Shown: one piece after another, positions 17,096 through 23,810 of the stretch
Layout of the letters: each line of letters begins with the position of its first letter
How positions within the stretch are numbered: position 1 is the first letter of the stretch
Source of the DNA: Maricaulis sp048268525
GTDB taxonomy: Bacteria > Pseudomonadota > Alphaproteobacteria > Caulobacterales > Maricaulaceae
Direction: 5' to 3'
NCBI RefSeq assembly: GCF_048268525.1
Contig: NZ_JBLWVH010000007.1
Span: 51,914-115,913, forward strand
Length of the DNA: 64,000 nucleotides
The notes under the pieces: model-generated
What the model saw: the letters and a program-made list of their open reading frames with translations, nothing else
Told to the model about the DNA's origin: nothing
Databases searched by the model: none
Position numbers and translations under genes: made by a program

Positions 17096-18496
17096 CTAGA
17101 TGTGGAGCGCACGTCCGTAAGCGTCGAGCACGCTCTCATGCATCATTTCCGACAGGGTCGGATGCGGGAAGACCGTGTGCATGAGTTCGGCCTCGGTGGT
17201 CTCCAGCTGGCGACCGACGACATAGCCCTGGATCATCTCGGTCACTTCCGGGCCGACCATATGGGCACCCAGAAGCTCACCGGTCTTGGCATCAAAAACG
17301 GTTTTCACCAGGCCCTGGTCATCGCCCAGGGCAATCGCCTTGCCATTGCCGACGAAGGGGAAGCGGCCGACTTTGACGTCGTGTCCCGCTTCCTTGGCCT
17401 TGGCTTCGGTCAGGCCGACAGAAGCGACTTGCGGGTGGCAATAGGTGCAGCCGGGAATATTACCGGTCTCGAAGGCGTGGACATTCTCGCCGGCGATCTT
17501 TTCGATGCAGACCACACCTTCGTGCGAAGCCTTGTGCGCCAGCCAGGGAGGGCCGGCGACGTCGCCAATGGCGTAGAGCCCCTTCACATTGGTGCGCCCG
17601 AAACCGTCATTGACCACATGGCCGCGATCAATCTTCACGCCCAGGGTCTCCAGACCCATATTCTCGATATTGGCAGCGATGCCGACGGCCATGATGACCT
17701 TCTCGACCTCGACGATCTCGACCTTGCCCTTGGCGTCCTTGACGTGGACCTTCACCGTCTTGGCCGTCTTTTCCAGCTTCTCGACCTGGGCCGAGACTTT
17801 CAGTTTCAGGCCCTGCTTCTTGAAGCTCTTGGCAGCAAAGGCAGAGATTTCCTCGTCCTCAACCGGCAGGACGCGGTCCATCATCTCGACCACCGTCACC
17901 TCGGCACCCATTGTCGAATAGAAGCTGGCGAATTCGATACCGATGGCGCCGGAGCCGATGACCAAAAGGGATTTGGGCATCTCGGTCGGCACCATGGCTT
18001 CTCGATAGGTCCAGATCTTGTCGCCATCCGGCTCGAGCCCGGCTTGCGGGATCGTACGGGCCCGCGCGCCAGTGGCGAGGATGACATGCTTGGCGGAATA
18101 GCGATCCTTGCCGACGACGACCGTGGGGGCATCCTTGCCCTTGTCCAGCGAGGCGGAGCCCTCGATCACCGTGATCTTGTGCTTCTTCATCAGCATGCCG
18201 ATCCCGCCGGTCAGCCGTGAAGACACCTTGCGGGAGCGTTTGACCACAGCGTCAATGTCAAACCCGATCTTCTCGGCCGAGAGACCGAAATCAGCCGCGT
18301 TCTGCATGAGATGATAGACTTCCGCCGAGCGCAGCAGCGCCTTGGTCGGGATACATCCCCAGTTGAGGCAGATGCCGCCCAGCTTGTCGCGCTCCACTAC
18401 GGCGGTCTTGAAGCCCAGCTGCGCAGCGCGGATCGCGGCCACATAGCCACCCGGGCCTCCACCGATCACGATCACGTCGAAAGCGCCTGCGCTCAT
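17096..18496 (-). CDS. lpdA: Dihydrolipoyl dehydrogenase (E3 of pyruvate dehydrogenase)
   Basis: A flavoprotein disulfide reductase of 466 residues that reoxidises dihydrolipoyl groups with NAD. FAD binding is seen in VIVIGGGPGGYVAA, the redox disulfide in GGICLNWGCIPTKAL, the NAD-binding motif in LLVIGSGAIGIEFASFY, and the His-Glu pair in the C-terminal HPTLSEMMHE. I prefer the ATG at 18496 because GAGG lies six bases upstream; two in-frame ATGs at 18502 and 18508 are alternatives. The Trp in CLNWGC marks the alphaproteobacterial PDH-associated E3. It lies about 3 kb from pdhC, with unrelated genes between. Confidence 0.95.
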   Translation of the reverse strand: MSAGAFDVIVIGGGPGGYVAAIRAAQLGFKTAVVERDKLGGICLNWGCIPTKALLRSAEVYHLMQNAADFGLSAEKIGFDIDAVVKRSRKVSSRLTGGIGMLMKKHKITVIEGSASLDKGKDAPTVVVGKDRYSAKHVILATGARARTIPQAGLEPDGDKIWTYREAMVPTEMPKSLLVIGSGAIGIEFASFYSTMGAEVTVVEMMDRVLPVEDEEISAFAAKSFKKQGLKLKVSAQVEKLEKTAKTVKVHVKDAKGKVEIVEVEKVIMAVGIAANIENMGLETLGVKIDRGHVVNDGFGRTNVKGLYAIGDVAGPPWLAHKASHEGVVCIEKIAGENVHAFETGNIPGCTYCHPQVASVGLTEAKAKEAGHDVKVGRFPFVGNGKAIALGDDQGLVKTVFDAKTGELLGAHMVGPEVTEMIQGYVVGRQLETTEAELMHTVFPHPTLSEMMHESVLDAYGRALHI

Positions 18497-18524
18497 GGCC
18501 ATCCTCATTTATTTTGCATACGAA

Positions 18525-18543
18525 ACAGATGCGTATAATCTGT
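18525..18543. promoter_or_regulatory. Inverted repeat upstream of lpdA
   Basis: ACAGAT (18525-18530) and ATCTGT (18538-18543) form an inverted repeat with a 7-base spacer containing GTATA. The site begins 29 bases upstream of the chosen lpdA start. It overlaps a TATAAT-like sequence (18534-18539), so it may be a promoter with an operator. No regulator can be named. Confidence 0.35.
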
Positions 18544-18621
18544 TCGCGGGATAGCAGTTGCCCCCGTCCAGATCAATGGCGGACACGAAAACCCTGGCGG
18601 TGGATGCGGCGGCGGACCGGG

Positions 18622-18993
18622 CTACAGGTCCACAAGTTCCTGGGTCAGGTCGCTGTCGGGATTGTCGCCGGTATTGGTCACGCCGGCCTTCTCGATCAGC
18701 AGGATATGGACGGTTTCAGTCTGGGTGACGGGACGGTGGCGCACGCCCTTGGGGATCACACACAGCTCACCCGGGCCCAGCAGGACCGGGTCCTGTCCCT
18801 CGATCTCGATCTTCAGAATGCCCTGGCTGATGAAGAATAATTCGTCCTCATCCTCATGGCAGTGCCAGTCAAAACTGCCCTCGCCCTTGGCCAGCTTGAG
18901 CTCGTAATTGTCGAGTTTGGCGATCCGCTTGGGCGACCAGGGTTCGTCAAACTGGCTGTGCTTATCCACCAGCGAGATCACCTCTACCGTCAT
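18622..18993 (-). CDS. Small cupin-domain protein
   Basis: A single-domain cupin of 123 residues starting MTVEVISLVDKHSQF. Cupin motif 1 is seen in FDWHCHEDEDELFFISQGIL (metal ligands His, His, Glu). Motif 2 in LGPGELCVIPKGVRHRPV supplies the last His. Such proteins bind a metal and may act as mannose-6-phosphate-isomerase-like or regulatory cupins; no substrate can be assigned. An upstream reading to 19026 adds eleven unlikely residues. It is upstream of lpdA on the same strand with a gap of about 125 bases. Confidence 0.8.
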   Translation of the reverse strand: MTVEVISLVDKHSQFDEPWSPKRIAKLDNYELKLAKGEGSFDWHCHEDEDELFFISQGILKIEIEGQDPVLLGPGELCVIPKGVRHRPVTQTETVHILLIEKAGVTNTGDNPDSDLTQELVDL

Positions 18994-19072
18994 CTGTCCG
19001 CTCCCCTCGTGCGACTCACTATTCATTGTCGCTTATAGCAACGATTCTAGCGGCAAGCGGGAGCGCTTCGAA

Positions 19073-19489
19073 ATGACCGGTATCAGTGATCTGAACGTCC
19101 TGTTGGCTGGATTGCGGCCTGAGCCGGACCCGGTGCGCTATGGATTTGTCACCGGTCCCGCTGCCCGCCTCGACCCGTTCGCGGGGCAGGCCCTGATGCG
19201 CTTTGTCGAGGCGGAGGGCGTGACCCTGATCCTGCCCTTCGACGACGCGCAGGCGGCGGGCCTGGAGCCGGTCTTTGCCTGTCGCCGGATCACGCTTGCC
19301 ATCCATTCTTCGCTCGAAGCGGTTGGTTTCATGGCACATATCGCCGCGACGCTGGCCGCCGGGGGGATCGGCTGCAATCCGGTGGCCGGCTATTTCCACG
19401 ACCATGTTTTCGTGCCTGAAGACCGGCTGGGCGACGCCCTCGCCGCCTTAAAGGCGCTGGCCCGTGCCAGCGGGCGCGAATTCGATTGA
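19073..19489 (+). CDS. ACT-domain protein (COG3602-like)
   Basis: A protein of 138 residues starting MTGISDLNVLLAGLRPEPDP. The segment RRITLAIHSSLEAVGFMAHIAATLAAGGIGCNPVAGYFHDHVFV matches the small ACT-domain family whose members are predicted ligand sensors. Only the part up to the sheet-forming HDHVFVPEDR is clearly conserved. It has no catalytic residues. It is followed 55 bases later by the 2OG oxygenase gene on the same strand. The in-frame start at 18908 would overlap the cupin gene and is rejected. Confidence 0.75.
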   Translation: MTGISDLNVLLAGLRPEPDPVRYGFVTGPAARLDPFAGQALMRFVEAEGVTLILPFDDAQAAGLEPVFACRRITLAIHSSLEAVGFMAHIAATLAAGGIGCNPVAGYFHDHVFVPEDRLGDALAALKALARASGREFD

Positions 19490-19544
19490 CCGCGCACCCC
19501 GCCGGGCGTACCAGCGCGCACCCTGATCGATCGGACCCACGCGT

Positions 19545-20219
19545 TTGAGCCTTCTCCCATCGGGCCTGACCGGCCTGCCCGCCCTCGACATGGATACAGT
19601 CTGCGATGCCCTCGCGGGGCCCGGATATGTCGCGGTGCGCCTGACCGATACCGACATGCTGGCCGCCTTGCGCCTCGAGGCCGAATCTCTTTGGCAGGAA
19701 GACGCCCTCACCCTGGCCGGCATTGGCCGCGCCGATGATCACGAGCTGATCGCCCGCGTCCGCCGCGACAAGACGAAATGGCTCGACGGCTCGACGCCGG
19801 GACAGACCGCCTGGCTGGCTTTCGCGGAAACCCTGCGCCGCGAGGTCAATGCGCGCTTGATGCTGGGCCTGTTCGCCTTCGAAGCGCATTTCGCGGTCTA
19901 TGAGGCCGGCGCCTTCTACAAACGCCATCTCGACAGTTTCCGCGGCGCCCGAAACCGGGTCCTTTCCACGGTGCTCTACCTCAATCCCCATTGGCGTGAA
20001 GGCGATGGCGGCCATTTGCGCATCTATGGCGAGGGCGATGTCGTCCTCACCGAACTGCGTCCGGAATTCGGCACGCTGGTCATCTTCCTGTCCGAGGAAA
20101 TCCCGCACGAGGTGACGGTCTCTCACCGCGAGCGCTTCTCGATTGCCGGCTGGCATCGCTGCAATGATCGAGGCCTAGCCCCGGCGCTGCAGGTCAGGGC
20201 CCTGCCGATTGCACCCTAG
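19545..20219 (+). CDS. 2-oxoglutarate/Fe(II)-dependent oxygenase, prolyl-4-hydroxylase-like
   Basis: A protein of 224 residues. The Fe(II) triad is visible as His-x-Asp in KRHLDSFRG and His in IPHEVTVSHRER. The oxoglutarate-binding Arg follows in RERFSIAGWHR. Strands VLSTVLYLNP and GTLVIFLSEE complete the double-stranded helix seen in SM-20/P4H-type enzymes. It would hydroxylate a protein or small-molecule substrate using O2; the substrate is unknown. The apparent start is TTG at 19545 with no strong ribosome-binding site. An ATG at 19590 is an alternative that would remove 15 residues. Its stop lies against the stop of the convergent thioesterase gene. Confidence 0.82.
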   Translation: MSLLPSGLTGLPALDMDTVCDALAGPGYVAVRLTDTDMLAALRLEAESLWQEDALTLAGIGRADDHELIARVRRDKTKWLDGSTPGQTAWLAFAETLRREVNARLMLGLFAFEAHFAVYEAGAFYKRHLDSFRGARNRVLSTVLYLNPHWREGDGGHLRIYGEGDVVLTELRPEFGTLVIFLSEEIPHEVTVSHRERFSIAGWHRCNDRGLAPALQVRALPIAP

Positions 20220-20220
20220 A

Positions 20221-21003
20221 CTATCCCAGTGCACCGGCAGGCGTCGGTCGGCCCTCATCGTCCAGGGCAACCATCACATAATCCGCCGTGCCGACCTTGC
20301 GGCGCTCGCCGGTCATCAGGTTTTCGGCCTCGGCCAGAACGCTGACCGTCATCGAGGTGCGGCCAACCTTGATGACCTCGGCGATGACATCCAGCATTTC
20401 GCCTTCACGCGTCGGCGCGATGAAGTCGATCTTGTCGGAGGCCGCCATGCCGACATCGAAACGCGTATGGCGCGAGGCGGCGATGTAGGCGGCCTTGCCC
20501 ATGATCGACATGGCATTGCCACCAAACAACTGCCCGAGATGATTGGTATCACCCGGGAAGACGAGTTGCAGCGTGCGCGCATAGGCCGGAGGGCTGGGCG
20601 CAAAATTCGGGGCGGCGTCGGGCGATGGCGGCAGTCGGTCAGGATTGGTCTTGCGGTCCGCGGCGACCATGGTGAAGGCGCCGCGCGTGCACACATGACG
20701 CGCGCCGGTGGTCAGGTCCTCCGCCGCCAGCTCGACATCGACGATGAGCGAGGTGCGGCCGACCATGCGCACCTGTCCGGTCAGTTCGATCAGATTGCCG
20801 ACATGGACCGGTGCCACGAAATCCAGCTTGTCACAGGAGGCGGTCACGAACGGCCGCCGGGCATGACGCGCCGCGACCAGAAAGGCGATCTTGTCCATCT
20901 CCGCCATCGCCGCGCCACCGAAATAGGAGCCCTGGTGATTGCTCTGGTCGGGGAAGACGAGATCGGTATGACGGATTTCGGCGAGATGTCGGGGCTGGGT
21001 CAT
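20221..21003 (-). CDS. Double-hotdog acyl-CoA thioesterase
   Basis: A protein of 260 residues made of two hotdog domains. Each begins with the BACH/YciA-like pattern: VFPDQSNHQGSYFGGAAMAEM near the start and VFPGDTNHLGQLFGGNAMSIM in the second half. The Asn and Gly-Gly positions in these motifs are those of the acyl-CoA thioesterase II / BFIT family. It hydrolyses acyl-CoA to free acid and CoA; chain-length preference cannot be read. The start at 21003 (MTQPRHLAEI) precedes the first motif directly; the longer frame to 21063 is not protein-like. It ends 1 base from the convergent oxygenase stop. Confidence 0.87.
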   Translation of the reverse strand: MTQPRHLAEIRHTDLVFPDQSNHQGSYFGGAAMAEMDKIAFLVAARHARRPFVTASCDKLDFVAPVHVGNLIELTGQVRMVGRTSLIVDVELAAEDLTTGARHVCTRGAFTMVAADRKTNPDRLPPSPDAAPNFAPSPPAYARTLQLVFPGDTNHLGQLFGGNAMSIMGKAAYIAASRHTRFDVGMAASDKIDFIAPTREGEMLDVIAEVIKVGRTSMTVSVLAEAENLMTGERRKVGTADYVMVALDDEGRPTPAGALG

Positions 21004-21083
21004 GGGGATGGTCTCACTTTGTCGGTGATTTCTGACGACCGGCGCTTGCGCACACCCGCCCATTGATCGCTTGCCGAGACGAC

Positions 21084-21165
21084 GCCTCAGCGTGTTTCTT
21101 CAGTCAAGGGGCATGCCCGCAGCGCGGCGCCTTCGGCGCCCTTGACTGAAGAAACACGCTGAGGC
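21084..21165. repeat. Long palindrome, family A copy 2
   Basis: A perfect 27-base inverted repeat. 21084-21110 (GCCTCAGCGTGTTTCTTCAG then TCAAGGG) pairs with 21139-21165, around a loop that contains a second hairpin GGCGCCTTCGGCGCC. It shares the core GTTTCTTCAG-TCAAGGG with the palindrome at 6931-7012. It lies between the thioesterase gene and a small hypothetical gene. Confidence 0.85.
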
Positions 21166-21232
21166 CTGCTGGCTGCCAAGAGACCAATGTCCCTTTCCGC
21201 GCGACGCGCCGTATCTCGACGAACCAAAGCGA

Positions 21233-21637
21233 CTAACCTGCAAAGACTGTCCACCAAACGAGAAATCCGAGCCCGCCGAAGACGGCGATCCGGTAAAGCC
21301 ATCCGCCGAACCCTACGCGCAGGCGGGTTGTTGAAACTACGACGTCCGCCGGAAGCGATTTCCATCCGGAACACCACGCATTGAGACCGATATTCCACCA
21401 CTCGCCGCCATGCTGGAACTGGACGACACGGCCGGAGACAAACCCCAGCACGGATTTGAGGCGATAGTGCCGAAGGTTTTCGACGTCCTCAAACCTGAAT
21501 TCCCGTCCGTTGAAACAAATTGCTTCATCTGAAAATGCAGCCTTGCCCCTCTGGGCAAAGACCCATTTCAAGCTGGTCGACGGGGGACCATCAAATCCGT
21601 TTGCCAGCTTGCCCATGCAGGAACAGTGTTCGGTCAC
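21233..21637 (-). CDS. Hypothetical protein with C-terminal membrane segment
   Basis: A small protein of about 134 residues that I do not recognise. Its sequence (for example AICFNGREFRFEDVENLRHY) has good protein character. It ends with a hydrophobic stretch, WLYRIAVFGGLGFLVWWTVF, that is probably a membrane anchor. The start is uncertain: GTG at 21637 follows an AGGTG by six bases and lies 8 bases after the pdhC stop; an ATG at 21616 is the alternative. It is likely co-transcribed with pdhC. No function is offered. Confidence 0.5.
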   Translation of the reverse strand: MTEHCSCMGKLANGFDGPPSTSLKWVFAQRGKAAFSDEAICFNGREFRFEDVENLRHYRLKSVLGFVSGRVVQFQHGGEWWNIGLNAWCSGWKSLPADVVVSTTRLRVGFGGWLYRIAVFGGLGFLVWWTVFAG

Positions 21638-21645
21638 GCCCGCAC

Positions 21646-22962
21646 CTACATCAACATCGTCATCGGGTCTTCGACATAGGTCTTGAAGGCCTGCAGCCAT
21701 TTCGCACCGGTGGCGCCGTCGACGACGCGGTGGTCGCAGGTCAGCGTCACCGTCATCACCATGGCGATGGCCAGGGCGCCGTCCTTGACGACCGGGCGCT
21801 GCTCGCCGGCCCCGACCGACAGGATCATGCCCTGCGGCGGATTGATGATGGAGGCGAAGCTGTCGATGCCGAACATGCCCAGATTGGACAGCGAGAAGGT
21901 GCCGCCCTGGAATTCTTCCGGCTTCAGCTTGCGATCACGGGCGCGTGCCGCGAGGTCTTTTGACTCGCGGGAGATCTGCACCAGGCCCTTTTGATCCGCA
22001 TCGGCGATGATCGGGGTGATCAAGCCGCCTTCAATGGCCACGGCCATGGAGACATCGGCATGCTTGTGACGGGCAATCATCCCGCCCTCGATCCAGGACG
22101 AGTTGGCGGCCGGGACCTTCTTCAGGGCCAGGCCGGAGGCCTTGATCAGGATGTCATTGACCGAAACCTTGTCGCCATCCTTCTCGGCGGCGGCATTGAT
22201 GCGCTTGCGGAAATCCATCAGCGCGTCGATGCGGCAATCGACCGTCAGCGGGAAATGCGGGATGTCGCGGAAGCTGTCCGACAGGCGCTTGGCCGAAATC
22301 TTGGTGATCCCGTCGGCTTTCTCGACGTCATAGCGGTCGCGGGCAATGCCATAGGCCTTGAGCGGATCGTCCATGTCGACGGGCTTGGCGGCGGGGGCAT
22401 CCGAGGCCGTGGAAGCGGCGGACGGCTGGGCGTTCTCGACATCGCGCTTGACGATCCGGCCATACGGGCCTGATCCGTCGATGGTTTTGAGGTCCAGACC
22501 CTTGTCGGCGGCGATGCGCTTGGCGAGCGGGCTGGCCTTGATGCGGTTCTCGCCGCCCTCGACGGCGCCCCCTTCGTCTCCGCCTTTGGCGGAGCCACTT
22601 CCCCCGCTCGCGGGGGCAGAAACAAGCTCGGATTTTCCTCCACCGCTTGCGGGGGCGGTGTCAGCGGAGCTGACGGAGGGGGCCGGCGCCGCCGGCGCCG
22701 GGGCAGAAACCTCTGTCTCACCCTCTTCCAGAAGGATGGCGATCACGGCATTGACCTTGACGCCCTCGGTGCCGTCCTCGACCAGGATCTTGCCGACCGT
22801 GCCTTCATCGACGGCTTCGACTTCCATCGTCGCCTTGTCGGTCTCGATCTCGGCCAGGACCATGCCGCTTTCCACGACATCGCCTTCCTTGACGTGCCAT
22901 TTGGCGAGCGTGCCCTCTTCCATGGTGGGCGACAGGGCGGGCATCAGGATTTCAATCGACAT
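21646..22962 (-). CDS. pdhC: Pyruvate dehydrogenase E2, dihydrolipoyl acetyltransferase
   Basis: A protein of 438 residues. Its N-terminal lipoyl domain carries the lipoylated Lys in ETDKATMEVEAVDEG. A long Ala/Gly/Ser linker (about 90-150) follows, then the E1/E3-binding domain (ASPLAKRIAADKGLDL). The catalytic acyltransferase domain has the His motif DHRVVDGATGAKWL. The start MSIEILMPALSPTMEEG is identical in its first 16 residues to that of PdhB. Transfers acetyl groups from E1 to CoA. A 117-base palindromic repeat lies in frame in the linker (22567-22683). The gene is downstream of pdhA and pdhB, with two small genes interposed. Confidence 0.96.
   Translation of the reverse strand: MSIEILMPALSPTMEEGTLAKWHVKEGDVVESGMVLAEIETDKATMEVEAVDEGTVGKILVEDGTEGVKVNAVIAILLEEGETEVSAPAPAAPAPSVSSADTAPASGGGKSELVSAPASGGSGSAKGGDEGGAVEGGENRIKASPLAKRIAADKGLDLKTIDGSGPYGRIVKRDVENAQPSAASTASDAPAAKPVDMDDPLKAYGIARDRYDVEKADGITKISAKRLSDSFRDIPHFPLTVDCRIDALMDFRKRINAAAEKDGDKVSVNDILIKASGLALKKVPAANSSWIEGGMIARHKHADVSMAVAIEGGLITPIIADADQKGLVQISRESKDLAARARDRKLKPEEFQGGTFSLSNLGMFGIDSFASIINPPQGMILSVGAGEQRPVVKDGALAIAMVMTVTLTCDHRVVDGATGAKWLQAFKTYVEDPMTMLM
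22567..22683. repeat. Palindromic intergenic-type repeat embedded in pdhC
   Basis: A segment of 117 bases (39 codons) inside pdhC. Read on the pdhC strand it begins GCCCCCTCCGTCAGC and ends GACGAAGGGGGC. It is made of successive hairpins: GTCAGCTCCGCTGAC, then GCCCCCGCAAGCGGT, CCCCCGCGAGCGGGGG, and GGCTCCGCCAAAGGCGGAG. This is the layout of extragenic palindromic repeats in Caulobacter-like genomes as I recall them. It encodes low-complexity Ala/Gly/Ser residues of the linker and keeps frame. Confidence 0.7.
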
Positions 22963-22978
22963 GGTTTCAGTCCTCGCC

Positions 22979-23401
22979 TCAGGCGTCATTGGCGCCCGGT
23001 TGGGCCAGTTCGGGGTTGATCTTGGAAGCGTTCGTTTCCCAGTTCGCGCCGTCGAATTCCTCGAAGCGCAGCTGGAGGTCGGCATCGACGTCGAGCGCGC
23101 GCAGATTGACGCTCCAACCATCAGGATGCGAGCGCGGCACATAGAAGCTCTTCACGCCGCATTTCGAGCAGAACAGGTGCTTGGCCTCATGCGTGCCGAA
23201 TGTGTAGGTGGTCAGGCTCTCGGCGCCGCGCTCGATCTTGAAGTCCGGCTTTTCCACGATGAGGTGGATGAAACCGGTCTTGGCACAGATCGAGCAATTG
23301 CACGACAGGGCGACGACACTGTCCGGCAGGTTCACGGCAAAGCCGACCTCACCGCAATGACACTCACCATGGCGCCAGGATTTGGTGGGGGAGTTGGTCA
23401 T
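22979..23401 (-). CDS. GFA-family zinc-binding protein
   Basis: A protein of 140 residues with the GFA (glutathione-dependent formaldehyde-activating enzyme-like) zinc fold. Zinc ligands are seen in GECHCGEVGF, in SCNCSICAKTG and in FCSKCGVKSFY. Most members of this family have no proven formaldehyde activity, so only the fold is claimed. Its ATG overlaps the stop of the upstream small gene (ATGA). It lies 16 bases before the pdhC start and so inside the pyruvate dehydrogenase operon. Confidence 0.85.
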   Translation of the reverse strand: MTNSPTKSWRHGECHCGEVGFAVNLPDSVVALSCNCSICAKTGFIHLIVEKPDFKIERGAESLTTYTFGTHEAKHLFCSKCGVKSFYVPRSHPDGWSVNLRALDVDADLQLRFEEFDGANWETNASKINPELAQPGANDA

Positions 23402-23805
23402 GTATCCTCGCCGAAAATCGTTCGCACCTTTGGTTCATCCAGCGCGAGAATGTGAATGCATTCCTGTATGGTCAGAATAACCCAATGCCGAGCCTTCGCG
23501 TCAGGCTTGTCAAAAACAATCTCATTCTCGACAAAACCGGAGATGACAGGGGAATTGAGCACTTCAAACATGTTGACCGACGTCAGACGCAAGAGCTGGT
23601 CTTGGTGCCTCTCATCCTCAACTATGCAGTGCCAGAGCGGCGTGGAGACGAACTCACAGGCAAAAGAGTCTTGGCGATCATTTTCGCGCGACATCAGTTT
23701 CAGCGAAAGCTCCCCGAGTTCCGCGTGACAGGAGATGAAGTCGTACGTCCCGGGCGGAATGGCTGGCTTCCACTCCCTGAATTCTGATTTCGAAAAATCG
23801 AACAC
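23398..23805 (-). CDS. Hypothetical protein inside the pdh operon
   Basis: A protein of 135 residues that I do not recognise. The sequence MFDFSKSEFREWKPAIPPGTYDFISC and later CEFVSTPLWHCIV has the look of a small beta-rich domain. It has no signal or membrane segment. It begins with GTG five bases after the pdhB stop and overlaps the GFA gene by 4 bases, so it should be co-translated with them. Composition is slightly less GC-rich than pdhB and pdhC, which suggests later insertion. Confidence 0.6.
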   Translation of the reverse strand: MFDFSKSEFREWKPAIPPGTYDFISCHAELGELSLKLMSRENDRQDSFACEFVSTPLWHCIVEDERHQDQLLRLTSVNMFEVLNSPVISGFVENEIVFDKPDAKARHWVILTIQECIHILALDEPKVRTIFGEDT

Positions 23806-23810
23806 AACTC

